Counted from the first letter of the stretch, positions 25,152 through 33,756 are shown. The stretch: DNA of 64,000 nucleotides from Halodesulfovibrio aestuarii DSM 17919 = ATCC 29578 (GCF_000384815.1 NZ_ARQF01000018.1:1-64000); one strand, 5' to 3'. Notes: a model not told the origin generated them from the sequence alone. Numbers and translations: made by a program.

Positions 25152-25835
25152 ATGCAACTTACTGCAGTGCTTTCTCAAATGCCTTTTTTTAGTGGACTCT
25201 CAGAAGAACAGCTTTCAACGTTGGCAGCTATTGCCGCAAAAAAAGATGTAGAGCGTGGACAAATTATTTTTTATGAGTCCGCTCCGGCAGAAGGGTTTTA
25301 TATTGTTTTGTCCGGTAGAGTTAAAATTTACAAGACAGGCCCGGATGGAAGGGAAGCTATTATCCACTTGTATGGCTCCGGTGAAACATTCGGCGAAGTG
25401 GCAGTGTTCCAGAATAGTTCATTCCCAGCACATTCTGAAGCAGTAGAAAAATCTACATTAGCGTTTTTTCCGCGAAAAGGCCTGCTTGATTGCATTGCTA
25501 AAGACCCAGCACTGGCGCTTGCAATGCTCGGTTCCATGTCTAAGAAGTTACGTATGTTCACCAAGCAGGTTGAAGCACTGACTCTGCATGAAGCACCACA
25601 ACGTCTTGCATCCTATTTGCTGTACACCAGTGAGGAAAAAGACGGTGCTGTAACATTTAAGCTTGATGTGTCTAAAGGGCTGCTTGCCGGCATGCTTGGC
25701 ACTGCGCGTGAAACGTTATCCCGTACGCTTTCAAAAATGGCAGACAGAGGACTTGTTTCTGTTGAAGGACGTCAGATCACCATTGAGGATATGGCGGCAC
25801 TGGAAGACTTGGCAGAAGGAGAGATAGTTCTTTAG
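25152..25835 (+). CDS. Crp/Fnr-family transcription regulator, HcpR candidate
   Basis: 227 residues. N-terminal cyclic-nucleotide-binding-like beta barrel (about 10-120; GRVKIYKTGPDGREAIIHLYG and GETFGEVAVF), dimerisation helix (about 130-150), and winged helix with GMLGTARETLSRTLSKMADRGLV as the recognition helix. There is no Fnr Fe-S cysteine set. The layout resembles HcpR, the nitrosative-stress regulator of Desulfovibrio hcp. Two matching sites in this window, upstream of hcp and of the ferredoxin-like gene, support this, but ligand and targets are inference. Start at ATG 25152 after AAAGGA. Confidence 0.75.
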   Translation: MQLTAVLSQMPFFSGLSEEQLSTLAAIAAKKDVERGQIIFYESAPAEGFYIVLSGRVKIYKTGPDGREAIIHLYGSGETFGEVAVFQNSSFPAHSEAVEKSTLAFFPRKGLLDCIAKDPALALAMLGSMSKKLRMFTKQVEALTLHEAPQRLASYLLYTSEEKDGAVTFKLDVSKGLLAGMLGTARETLSRTLSKMADRGLVSVEGRQITIEDMAALEDLAEGEIVL

Positions 25836-25863
25836 GGCGAGTTGCCTCGTTATCTCTTTTTTA
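25820..25863 (+). terminator. Terminator overlapping the Crp/Fnr stop codon
   Basis: AGAGATA (25820-25826) pairs with TATCTCT (25851-25857), enclosing the small stem CGAG/CTCG, followed by a T-run. Confidence 0.55.
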
Positions 25864-25877
25864 GTCTTGTCAGCAAT

Positions 25878-26021
25878 TCACCCTCCTGCATACTGAGAAC
25901 CGCACAGCGCTATTGTTTGTGTATCTAGTGTATGTGCTTCTACACATGCTGTGCAGTCTTCTAATATACCGGCAATAATAGTGTTAAAACATGTTTTGGG
26001 GAATTTTTTGCTCATACGCAT
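25878..26021 (-). CDS. Possible 47-residue protein, unrecognised
   Basis: Candidate only. The ATG at 26021 follows AAAGGG with about a 9-base gap. The product is basic at the N-terminus, has a short hydrophobic stretch (FNTIIAGIL) and three cysteines (TCF, CTAC). No family is recognised and no terminator follows. Confidence 0.3.
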   Translation of the reverse strand: MRMSKKFPKTCFNTIIAGILEDCTACVEAHTLDTQTIALCGSQYAGG

Positions 26022-26158
26022 AAAATTACCCTTTCTTAATTTTATGCATGATTTCTTATTGTTGCGTTGATCTCGTTTTTCATGACTACACATGGTTGTG
26101 TATGTTTTGTACTGCAACATATTGTTAGTATTACTAGATTGAACTCAATAGTGACTTG

Positions 26159-26195
26159 TAAACCGTCTTTGAAGTAATTCAAGGACGGTTTTTTA
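26159..26195 (+). terminator. Orphan terminator
   Basis: AACCGTC-TTGAA / TTCAA-GACGGTT stem around GTAA with a six-T tail; no plus-strand gene ends here. Confidence 0.6.
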
Positions 26196-26420
26196 CTGTA
26201 ATAAAAGAGTGATGCAGTAAATTTTTTACGTAGTGAAGGGCGTGTATTGCAATTTATCAACAATATTACAATGTAGTAATGTTTGTTTTGTGTTCTTTCT
26301 GCTAGCGTGTTTGTAATCGCTTAAGGTTGTTGCGATCGGTGTTGCAGCATGCTGCATTTCTAAATGTTGAACGTAACGAGTACCTTATTGAATAAAAATC
26401 TTATAGATAGGAGGCACACT

Positions 26421-26807
26421 ATGGTGAGGACGAAGCTGATTGCTTGTAATATCGCAGCATTAGTGGTGTTGGTTGCGTTGGTGCTGCCAACAGTTGTTAA
26501 GGCAGAGACAGTAGTCATGACGGAAGAAGTGGTTATGGTTGAAACGACACAGCCGTTGGATATTGTAAGGTCTCCGACCTTTACCTCTCCCAAAGAGGTT
26601 ACTTTGTATGTTCCAATGAATCAGGTTGCTATCAACAAATCACTGGCAACAGCAGATGAACGTAAAGTTCGTGCTTTGTCTACCCGTCGCGCTGTTGGTC
26701 GCGCAGTGCGCAGAGGAACCTTTGTGTATCCTCGTAGCGAATGGCCGGTCTATGCACCGGAAAAATATCGCGTTAACCCTGTAATCGTGCGTACTGAAAA
26801 ACCGTAG
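26421..26807 (+). CDS. Secreted/periplasmic hypothetical protein
   Basis: 128 residues. The ATG at 26421 follows AGGAGG. There is a signal peptide: basic MVRTK, hydrophobic core ending at VVKA with cleavage about residue 28. The mature part is short and Val/Thr-rich, then strongly basic (STRRAVGRAVRRGTFVYPRSEWPVYAPEKYRV). No family recognised. A rho-independent terminator follows directly, so it is monocistronic. It converges on the ferredoxin-like gene. Confidence 0.7.
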   Translation: MVRTKLIACNIAALVVLVALVLPTVVKAETVVMTEEVVMVETTQPLDIVRSPTFTSPKEVTLYVPMNQVAINKSLATADERKVRALSTRRAVGRAVRRGTFVYPRSEWPVYAPEKYRVNPVIVRTEKP

Positions 26808-26829
26808 CGTATGCACGGAATATAAATAG

Positions 26830-26866
26830 AAAAGGCCTCGGTACATGGTACTGAGGCCTTTTTTTA
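26830..26866. terminator. Bidirectional terminator
   Basis: AAAGGCCTCGGTAC pairs with GTACTGAGGCCTTT (one G-T position) with a T-run on the plus strand and A-rich flank for the minus-strand gene that ends at 26911. Confidence 0.75.
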
Positions 26867-26910
26867 TCTAGTCAGGCAAGCATTGTTTTATGAGAGAATA
26901 CTTCATGGAG

Positions 26911-27639
26911 TTAGCCGAACATAGTTTTTTGTGCTCTGGCTCCACCGCATGTCATAATGGTTTCAGTAGCGGCAATATCAACACCCGAAAGCTTGATTGC
27001 GTCAGCCAGTGCACGGGAAAGGCCGGTACAGCAAGGCACTTCCATACGAAGAACGCTGATGGAGCGTATGCCGCTATTGCGGATAATATCTGCAAGTTTT
27101 TGCACGTATTCATTAGTGTCGTCGAATTTAGGACAACCGATAAGAACAACTTTATTTTGAGCAAATTCACTGTGGAAAATTGGTGATGCAGCTGCTGCAC
27201 AGTCTGCCGCTACAAGTACGTCTGCATCTTTAAGATACGGAGCTGTCGGTGGTACAAGGCGGATTTTAAGTGGCCAATGGCCCGGACCGGATACTTTGTT
27301 ACCCGGTACTTCAATCTCAACAGTTTTCATGCTTTTTACATGTGAGCCCATGCAGCCGCATGGGCTGGATTTAGGTGTTTCTTTCGCGTCACGTTCTTTA
27401 ACCCATTCCATCGCAGCTTCTTCGTCGAACTCAGGAGCTTCGCGTTCAATGATATGTAATGCGTCCTGAGGACATGCACCAAGGCATGCGCCTAAACCGT
27501 CACAGTATTCATCTTTAACGATTTTAGCTTTGCCGTTGATAATCTGGATAGCACCTTCGGCACAGTCAAGAACGCATAACCCGCAGCCGTCACAACGTTC
27601 TTCATCAATCTCAATAATTTTACGCACTACTTTATTCAT
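26911..27639 (-). CDS. Ferredoxin-domain iron-sulfur protein (FrdX-like, hcp-associated type)
   Basis: 242 residues. The N-terminal ferredoxin part has CDGCGLCVLDC (full CxxCxxCxxxC) and CDGLGACLGACP, where the second cysteine of the usual motif is Leu. Then CGCMGSH (about 96) and a C-terminal domain (about 115-242) with CAAAASP, GCPKFDD, PCCTGL and CGGARAQ. This is the layout of the ferredoxin-like protein next to hcp in Desulfovibrio. Start at ATG 27639 with AGGAG upstream. It is divergent from cooA, with a site like the one upstream of hcp about 75-90 bases ahead. An electron donor role for Hcp is inference. Confidence 0.8.
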   Translation of the reverse strand: MNKVVRKIIEIDEERCDGCGLCVLDCAEGAIQIINGKAKIVKDEYCDGLGACLGACPQDALHIIEREAPEFDEEAAMEWVKERDAKETPKSSPCGCMGSHVKSMKTVEIEVPGNKVSGPGHWPLKIRLVPPTAPYLKDADVLVAADCAAAASPIFHSEFAQNKVVLIGCPKFDDTNEYVQKLADIIRNSGIRSISVLRMEVPCCTGLSRALADAIKLSGVDIAATETIMTCGGARAQKTMFG

Positions 27640-27713
27640 AAAAAACTCCTTTAAGCGAAGTCGCTTTAATTCCTTATTTGTTGAGTTCAGTATATACAGT
27701 TCTTTTTTTAGTG

Positions 27714-27731
27714 TTGTGACATACGGCAAAA
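27714..27731. promoter_or_regulatory. Crp/Fnr-type (HcpR-like) site upstream of the ferredoxin-like gene
   Basis: TTGTGACATACGGCAAAA shares TGTGAC-N4-G-K-CAAA with the site upstream of hcp at 35919-35936. It is about 75 bases upstream of the ferredoxin-like start. Confidence 0.5.
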
Positions 27732-27910
27732 ATATGGACTTTTTTATGGTAATTACTGTTAAGAGTACAATCTAACCAACTTCTCATTGTCTCCGCGTCA
27801 CCACGTTCGGTGCCTGTTAACTTACAGAGTTGGGTTGCAAGTTTTGCTTCCCTTGGGCACTCTTCAGTGCGTTGAGAAATGCAAAAAGAGCTCTTACTAA
27901 GGAAATTTCT

Positions 27911-28582
27911 ATGAAATTCGCTGAAATAAACTTGCTTTCAGAATTAGCCAAGCCTGAATTTAAAGATTTGCGTGCTGCGATGAACGAGCGCAAATTTGTT
28001 GCTACTGAGATGATAGCAGATCCTTTGTCTATTGCGGGTGATGGTATGACAAAACCGGACGAATCTGCTGCTGGTAGTGTGTTTATCGTTAAGGAAGGGC
28101 GCTTGAGGGTCTTTCTGGCAGCAGAAGGCAAAGAGTTTACTCTGTCTACTCTAGAAGCGGGCGATATTTACACCAGCCATACCGGAACATTTGTTCAAGC
28201 ACTTACTCCTGGTGTTCTGCTTACAACCAGTATTCCGGTATTCCATACTTACATGCGTGATATTCCGCAGGTAAGTAAGGTTATGGTTCGTATCCTCGGT
28301 AACATGTTGAAAAGTACATTCGGCATTATTGATGATCTTGTTTTTGGTGATGCATCGACACGACTTGCGGCTTTTCTGCTTTCTGTTGCAAAGGAGGAGT
28401 CCGGAAGATCTATAGCGCGGCTTGGTATGACTGGCGAACAACTTGCACAACACGTCGGCTCCACACGCCAAACCGTTTCAACGTTACTTAACGATATGGT
28501 CCGATCGGGTATTCTGTTTCGTGTAAAGCGAGGCGTGTTTGAAGTTATAGACCCGGCACGGTTGGAAGAACTTACTAAATAG
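27911..28582 (+). CDS. cooA: CO-sensing Crp/Fnr regulator CooA
   Basis: 223 residues. The Crp-like sensor has GRLRVFLAAEGKEFTLSTLEAGDIY, and a C-terminal HTH has LAQHVGSTRQTVSTLLNDMVRSG. The position of the Rhodospirillum CooA heme ligands (C-x-H after GDMF) reads T-S-His90 here: the distal-switch His is kept and the Cys is lost, a known variation among CooA proteins. It lies directly ahead of cooS and a CooA-type palindrome stands between them. Start at ATG 27911 with AAGGA upstream; the 27-residue upstream extension lacks an RBS. Confidence 0.87.
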   Translation: MKFAEINLLSELAKPEFKDLRAAMNERKFVATEMIADPLSIAGDGMTKPDESAAGSVFIVKEGRLRVFLAAEGKEFTLSTLEAGDIYTSHTGTFVQALTPGVLLTTSIPVFHTYMRDIPQVSKVMVRILGNMLKSTFGIIDDLVFGDASTRLAAFLLSVAKEESGRSIARLGMTGEQLAQHVGSTRQTVSTLLNDMVRSGILFRVKRGVFEVIDPARLEELTK

Positions 28583-28615
28583 AGTTATTGTATGCTATGT
28601 TGATTTCTGGATAAT

Positions 28616-28631
28616 TGTCGGCTTGCTGACA
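28616..28631. promoter_or_regulatory. CooA binding site upstream of cooS
   Basis: TGTCGGCTTGCTGACA has the TGTCR-N6-YGACA form of CooA sites described in R. rubrum. It lies 62 bases before the cooS start, a class-II-like activator position. Confidence 0.7.
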
Positions 28632-28693
28632 GAGTATAAGTTATAAGTGCGTAATAAAGGAGACAGAATAAAAAATTCAGGAGGAGAGCATTG

Positions 28694-30583
28694 ATGGCAA
28701 AAGAACCAAAAAGACCTGAAGATCTTTCTATATGGGAAGACGCGCATGCAATGATCCGCAAAGCGAAAGCAGAAGGCATTGAAACTGCGTGGGATAGATT
28801 GGAACGTCAAACACCGCATTGTAAATTTTGTGAGTTGGGTACCACCTGCCGCAACTGTATAATGGGGCCTTGCCGGATCAGTACTAAACCGGACTCCAAA
28901 ATGAACCTTGGCGTTTGCGGTGCCGACGCAGACGTTGTGGTTGCACGTAACTTTGGTCGCTTTATCGCTGGTGGGAGCGCTGGTCATTCAGATCATGGAC
29001 GTGATCTGATTGAAGTGCTGGACGCGATTGTTCAAGGTGACACTGAGCATTATCATATTTCTGAGCCGGAAAAGCTTACGCGCATCGCTGCTGAGGTTGG
29101 CATTGCCACCGAAGGCCGTGAGCTTAATGAAATCGCATCAGATCTTGTTGATGAATGTTATAAGGATTTTGGTTCCCGTCGCTCTTCTTTGGCCTTTTTA
29201 TCCCGCGTTCCTGAGCAACGTCGTGTTTTGTGGGATCGTGTAGGCATTACTCCACGCGGTGTTGACCGTGAAATTGCAGAAATGATGCATCGAACACACA
29301 TGGGCTGTGACAATGATGCACCGAATACGTTGTTGCACTCTGCACGTTGTGCGCTGTCCGACGGTTGGGGTGGTTCCATGATTGGCACAGAACTTTCTGA
29401 TGTTATTTTCGGAACTCCGACCCCTTCACGCTCCGTCAGCAACCTTGGTGTGATAAAAGAAGACAAGGTGAACATTCTGGTGCACGGGCATAACCCTGTT
29501 GTCTCCGAAATGATTCTCGCAGCTGCACGTATTCCTGAACTGGTTGAAAAAGCAAAAGCAGCAGGCGCAGCAGGCATCAACGTAGCCGGACTTTGCTGTA
29601 CCGGTAACGAGCTGCTGATGCGTCAGGGTATTCCTATGGCCGGGAACCATCTTATGACAGAACTTGCTATCGTCACAGGCGCTGTTGAATCTGTTGTTGT
29701 TGATTACCAGTGTATTATGCCTTCCATGGTAACTGTTGCACAGTGTTACCATACTCGTTTTATTACCACTGCGGAAAAAGCTAAATTTACCGGTGCAATG
29801 CACTTTGAAGTGCATCCGCACAACGCACTTGAACAGGCCACCGCTATTGTTGAAGAGTCTATTAAAGCCTACACAGAACGTGATAAAGGCCGTGTTGAGA
29901 TTCCGGCAGAACCTGTTGAAATTATGACAGGATTTTCAAACGAAGCAATTCTATCTGCACTCGGCGGAACTCTTACCCCGCTGATTGATGCTATCAAAGC
30001 TGGTAAAATTCGCGGCATTGTCGGCATCGTGGGTTGTAACAACCCAAAAGTTAAGCAGGACTCTGCAAACGTTGGTCTCGCAAAAGAGCTTCTCAAACGT
30101 GATATTCTTGTTCTTGTTACCGGTTGTGTTACCACCGCTGCCGGTAAAGCAGGTCTTCTTGTTCCGGAAGGTATCGAGATGGCAGGCGAGGGACTTAAAG
30201 AAGTGTGTGGCGCGTTAGGCATCCCGCCAGTACTCCATCTTGGTAGCTGTGTAGATAACTCCCGCATAATGCATCTTTGCGGTCTTGTCGCAAAAGAGCT
30301 TGGTGTAGATATCTCCGATTTGCCTGTGGGGGCTTCTTCTCCTGAGTGGTATTCAGAAAAAGCTGCTGCAATTGGTATGTACGCTGTGGCCAGTGGTGTT
30401 ATGACGCACCTTGGTTTGCCTCCGAACATTCTGGGTTCCGAAACTGTAACCAATATTGCTCTGGAAGGACTGGAAGACATTGTAGGTGCCCACTTTGTTG
30501 TAGAAGGTGACTACGTGAAAGCTGCAGAGCTTCTGGATGCACGCATCCGTATGAAGCGTGTCGGGCTTGGTCTTTCTGAATAA
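28694..30583 (+). CDS. cooS: Anaerobic carbon monoxide dehydrogenase catalytic subunit
   Basis: 629 residues. Ni-Fe-S enzyme oxidising CO to CO2 (or the reverse). N-terminal cluster motif HCKFCELGTTCRNCIMGPC (B- and D-cluster cysteines) and internal GLCCTGNE, GCNNPK, TGCVTTAAGK and LGSCVDNSRIM for the Ni-containing C-cluster are all present. ATG 28694 follows AGGAGGAGAGC. No CO-linked hydrogenase genes are adjacent, so electrons probably go to ferredoxin. Regulated by CooA through the upstream palindrome. It ends before a strong hairpin preceding cooC. Confidence 0.96.
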   Translation: MAKEPKRPEDLSIWEDAHAMIRKAKAEGIETAWDRLERQTPHCKFCELGTTCRNCIMGPCRISTKPDSKMNLGVCGADADVVVARNFGRFIAGGSAGHSDHGRDLIEVLDAIVQGDTEHYHISEPEKLTRIAAEVGIATEGRELNEIASDLVDECYKDFGSRRSSLAFLSRVPEQRRVLWDRVGITPRGVDREIAEMMHRTHMGCDNDAPNTLLHSARCALSDGWGGSMIGTELSDVIFGTPTPSRSVSNLGVIKEDKVNILVHGHNPVVSEMILAAARIPELVEKAKAAGAAGINVAGLCCTGNELLMRQGIPMAGNHLMTELAIVTGAVESVVVDYQCIMPSMVTVAQCYHTRFITTAEKAKFTGAMHFEVHPHNALEQATAIVEESIKAYTERDKGRVEIPAEPVEIMTGFSNEAILSALGGTLTPLIDAIKAGKIRGIVGIVGCNNPKVKQDSANVGLAKELLKRDILVLVTGCVTTAAGKAGLLVPEGIEMAGEGLKEVCGALGIPPVLHLGSCVDNSRIMHLCGLVAKELGVDISDLPVGASSPEWYSEKAAAIGMYAVASGVMTHLGLPPNILGSETVTNIALEGLEDIVGAHFVVEGDYVKAAELLDARIRMKRVGLGLSE

Positions 30584-30598
30584 TGCATAGATAACAGA

Positions 30599-30643
30599 CT
30601 ACGGCAGTGCGGCCTTGCATCCTTCCGCACTGCCGTAGCTTTT
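30599..30643 (+). terminator. Strong hairpin between cooS and cooC
   Basis: CTACGGCAGTGCGG (30599-30612) pairs perfectly with CCGCACTGCCGTAG (30624-30637), followed by CTTTTT. It would end most cooS transcripts, leaving less mRNA for the maturation factor cooC. Confidence 0.75.
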
Positions 30644-30670
30644 TCGGTACAGCATGGGAGAGAATGTAGA

Positions 30671-31462
30671 ATGAAGTTAGCATTTGCAGGCAAAGGCGGT
30701 GTGGGAAAAACGACTCTCACTGCATGGATGGCAGAGTATCTTGCCCGGAAAGGGCAGAATGTGTGGCTGGTGGACGCTGATACCGCATTATCCCTAGGTG
30801 AAGCTTGCGGGGTAGACCGTAGCAGTCTGCCGGAAGCTCTCATCCACCGTGAAGATTTGATCCGCGAGCGAATTCGGCAGGAAAATACCAGCATGTTCAC
30901 CCTGAATCCTGAGGTAGGCGATTTGCCGGAAGCGCTCTCAGTTGAGCTTCCGGTCTTAGGAGAGAATGCACAAGGAAAACCTGCCGGCTCAAAACGCCTG
31001 CTTGTGATGGGGACTGTCACTGGAGCCGGAGGGGGGTGTGCCTGTGCTGCCAATACACTTCTAAAAGCTATTCTTGCGCATCTGGTTCTTGAAAGAAATG
31101 ACTGGGTGTTAGTAGACTTGGAAGCCGGAGTGGAGCATTTAGGGCGCGGAACGGTTGCACACGTTGACGGTCTTGTTGTTGTCTCCGAACCAAGTATGCG
31201 TGGTCTGCAAACTGCGGCAGATGTGGGCACGATGGCGGAGGAGCTAGGGCTGCATAAGCAAGTGCTTGTTCTTAACCGTTCTGATATGGAAGACCCAGCA
31301 CTTCCTCAGCTTGAAGGACTTCCTAATCAAGTTGTTTCCATGCCGTACCTCTCCTCACTTGCAGCACGACAGCTGGAAACCGGCAACGTACTTGGCTTGC
31401 CCGACAATGAGGTTGATTTTGTTATTGAGCGGGTGTTGAAAAAATTTGGGGCTGAAGTTTAG
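30671..31462 (+). CDS. cooC: CO dehydrogenase nickel-insertion ATPase CooC
   Basis: 263 residues, MinD/SIMIBI-type P-loop ATPase. Deviant Walker A GKGGVGKTT at residues 7-15, CxC motif GGGCACAAN (about 118-126) that binds nickel in the dimer, and VDLEAGVEHLGRG as switch II. It matures the C-cluster of CooS. The start has GGGAGA upstream. It is downstream of cooS past a strong hairpin. Confidence 0.93.
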   Translation: MKLAFAGKGGVGKTTLTAWMAEYLARKGQNVWLVDADTALSLGEACGVDRSSLPEALIHREDLIRERIRQENTSMFTLNPEVGDLPEALSVELPVLGENAQGKPAGSKRLLVMGTVTGAGGGCACAANTLLKAILAHLVLERNDWVLVDLEAGVEHLGRGTVAHVDGLVVVSEPSMRGLQTAADVGTMAEELGLHKQVLVLNRSDMEDPALPQLEGLPNQVVSMPYLSSLAARQLETGNVLGLPDNEVDFVIERVLKKFGAEV

Positions 31463-31841
31463 TTTTTTATAGTTGTAAAGGGACGGTGACATTCTGTGGT
31501 TAGCGTTTAGTAAGCGGGGGATCGCTGGCTGCTGGAGATTGTTTTGCACAACTGCCCCTATACTTTCTAGAAAATGTTATCGGCGAGGCGACGCCTCTTT
31601 TGTAGTCCTGCGATTTATGCCGGCATTACGTTATGTACAATAAAAGGCTGTCCTCCATATTGGGGGGCAGCCTTTTGGGTGATTTCAGATTTAGTATGCA
31701 CAAGTTGCTCAAAGAGTCTGGTTCATAGCTATAGAGATAGAATGACGCAGTTTCAATGAAGCCACTATTGCCTTATTGTATCGCTAACGAATACTAAGAA
31801 GAGACTGCCTGTTCTGGAAAATTATGAACAGGTGTCATTAA
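31463..31841. other. Intergenic region downstream of cooC
   Basis: 379 bases between converging genes. It holds two hairpins: GAGGC/GCCTC with TTTT (31585-31601) and AAAGGCTG/CAGCCTTT (31643-31676), either of which may end cooC. No small gene supported. Confidence 0.5.
31643..31676 (+). terminator. Probable cooC terminator
   Basis: AAAGGCTG-TCCTCC...GGGGGG-CAGCCTTTT hairpin. Confidence 0.5.
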
Positions 31842-32663
31842 TTAAATGACAGCCCGGTGGATGTCTTGGTCGGAATGCTGCACGGCGCGATGGTATTTTA
31901 CAGCAGGTTTACCAAAGGCCATAACGCAGACGACCGTGTGGTCTTCAGGAATTCCTATCAATTCAAGCAGTTCTGGGGCGATCATTGTTAAAACGGCTTT
32001 AGCGATACCATCCCAGACTGTGCCGAGACCGTGGCTGTTTGCCAGCAATTCGAAATAGCTCATGGCAATATGACAATCAGCCATAGGCGCGAGCGCATCT
32101 TTCGGTGCCGAAGCCACTAGTAAATGCGGTGCATTGCGAAAAATTATGTCTTTGCCGTCTTCGCATCCTTTGAGGAAATCAGCTATCCGCTCCAGACCTT
32201 TCGGGAGGTTACCTTCGCGAATTACTTTGAGAGCAGCTGCGGTTGCCTGCTCGCGGAGCTTGTCCATGGATTCGGGGTTATCTATTACGGTAAGCCGGTT
32301 TTGTCGCTGATTGACAGCGGTAGGGGCATGGTCCACCACGTGTAGCATATGATGAATGAGTTCTGGGTCAACACCCTCTTTTTTGTATCTTCGGATAGAA
32401 CGACGGCTTAAGATCAGGGTTTCCATCTGGTTGGGGGCGGGCAATCCACCCTTGATTGAGGCACTGTTGGCCGGATCTTTTCCAAGGATACTCAAAGCAC
32501 CTGTTTTGCATACGGCGAGACAGTGCTGGCATCCAATACACTTTTCTTCCTTTTCTTCATGGATAAAAGGATAGTCGTCCATTCCTATGATGCCGTATAG
32601 GCAGTCCTGAGCGCATTCTCCGCACTTAATACATTTATCTGTATCTACCTTAAAATTTAACAT
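31842..32663 (-). CDS. Ferredoxin-nitroreductase fusion protein
   Basis: 273 residues. N-terminal two-[4Fe-4S] ferredoxin (CIKCGECAQDC at 11-21 and CIGCQHCLAVC at 42-52) followed by an FMN nitroreductase domain (about 85-260; RRSIRRY, NRLTVI, HGLGTVWDG). The ferredoxin part would feed electrons directly to FMN; the substrate is unknown and might be a quinone, nitro compound or cofactor. Common in anaerobes. The ATG at 32663 is preceded by AAGGGT. No operon partner. Confidence 0.88.
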   Translation of the reverse strand: MLNFKVDTDKCIKCGECAQDCLYGIIGMDDYPFIHEEKEEKCIGCQHCLAVCKTGALSILGKDPANSASIKGGLPAPNQMETLILSRRSIRRYKKEGVDPELIHHMLHVVDHAPTAVNQRQNRLTVIDNPESMDKLREQATAAALKVIREGNLPKGLERIADFLKGCEDGKDIIFRNAPHLLVASAPKDALAPMADCHIAMSYFELLANSHGLGTVWDGIAKAVLTMIAPELLELIGIPEDHTVVCVMAFGKPAVKYHRAVQHSDQDIHRAVI

Positions 32664-32813
32664 GTGTTACCCTTATACCTGTGTAGAGTTTGTTTTCTGT
32701 AAGCTTAATCACAGTAGCACAGAGGAAATGTAGCAAGAATACGTACTTTGCTGTAATTTTACGCGGTAATAGGTCGCACGGTGATGTAGAGAAGAAGTGA
32801 AGACATAGCAGGC

Positions 32814-32852
32814 AGAAAAAGAGCACCCTCAATGAGGGTGCTCTTTTTCTGC
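32814..32852. terminator. Terminator of the methyltransferase gene
   Basis: CAGAAAAAGAGCACCCTC pairs with GAGGGTGCTCTTTTTCTG around AAT; it is effective on both strands. Confidence 0.85.
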
Positions 32853-32856
32853 AATA

Positions 32857-33519
32857 TTATCTTTCGCCCTTGCGGGCGCTGAACATGGCAATACAGCCTT
32901 TTACTTCAATTTTAACATTGGAGAATCGGGACTCCAGTTCTTCACGTAAACCGTTACGGTAGTCTCGCGTGTTAGAGAATATTCTTTTTTTGTTATAGAA
33001 GGCCATGAACTTTTGTGCAGCGAAGTTTTGTCGTACGCCGTGGCTCAGGATTGTTGATCCGAAAATCTTTCCACCGTCGTACAGGTATTCTGAAAGGGTA
33101 TCCAAAATGACTGCTTTTTCTTTTATTGCTCCGGGGAGGCAGTGAAAAAGAGCGTTGATGCTTATTGAATCAAATTTGTTACATGGCAAATTCAGCGGTG
33201 CAAGAATATCTGCCTGATATACTTCCGGCTTGAAACGCTTAACACGCGCTGCGGCGGTATCTAAGCATGTGCTGTTTGCATCCAACAGGGCTAGGCGGCG
33301 TTTTTGTTCTAACAGGCATTTGTCGAGAAAGTAACCTGTGCCCACGCCGACATCCAGATGGTTAAGCGAAACGTGTTTGCGAAAATGGTAGCGCAGGTGC
33401 TTGGTTGGGCAGCGCCAGATAAATGAGTTTGAAATGCCGAGTACCCATATATCGTATAGAGATAGGACAGGTTTTGTATAGAATCCCTGCCCCGCGTGTA
33501 TTACTTGTGACTGTTTCAT
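32857..33519 (-). CDS. Class I SAM-dependent methyltransferase
   Basis: 220 residues. SAM motif I LDVGVGTGYFLDK (about 56-68), motif II acidic ALLDANSTCLD, and NLPCNKFDSISINALFHCLPG as motif III/IV. Resembles small-molecule methyltransferases. Basic C-terminus. RBS GAGGAG is 11 bases from the ATG at 33519. It stands alone between its terminator and a 590-base intergenic stretch. It is not convincing as BioC: it is far from bio genes and lacks clear BioC features. Substrate unknown. Confidence 0.8.
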   Translation of the reverse strand: MKQSQVIHAGQGFYTKPVLSLYDIWVLGISNSFIWRCPTKHLRYHFRKHVSLNHLDVGVGTGYFLDKCLLEQKRRLALLDANSTCLDTAAARVKRFKPEVYQADILAPLNLPCNKFDSISINALFHCLPGAIKEKAVILDTLSEYLYDGGKIFGSTILSHGVRQNFAAQKFMAFYNKKRIFSNTRDYRNGLREELESRFSNVKIEVKGCIAMFSARKGER

Positions 33520-33728
33520 TATATAAAATTTCTCCTCATCAGGTCACTTGATGATGAACTGTTGCGGGCTGTATGCTTTTGTGCTTCACGAGAACATTGA
33601 ATGTAGCCCGAGCTGGTATCCATATTGTATGAACCATGTTCAGGAGAAGGTAAAAAAGCAATAAATTCCACACGAATTGTGGTTGCGATGTGATTTTTAA
33701 TAATATTGTCGTTAAGCGCACAGAAAAA

Positions 33729-33756
33729 GCGCCCTGTATCGTGTCACAGGGCGCTC
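33729..33756 (-). terminator. Orphan minus-strand terminator
   Basis: AGCGCCCTGT/ACAGGGCGCT stem, with TTTTT following on the minus strand; no minus-strand gene ends just before it. Confidence 0.55.

Larger units (their letters stand above)
25836..26420. other. Long AT-rich intergenic region with an orphan plus-strand terminator
   Basis: 585 bases. It holds a possible 47-codon minus-strand ORF (25878-26021) and, at 26159-26195, a plus-strand terminator (AACCGTC...GACGGTTTTTT) with no recognised gene in front. This hints at a small RNA between about 25870 and 26160. The last 200 bases precede the secreted-protein gene. Confidence 0.45.

Noticed and set aside
32857-33519. Methyltransferase considered as the missing BioC
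   Set aside because: It is 14 kb from the bio genes, stands alone, and has no feature beyond the general SAM fold to support malonyl-ACP methylation.
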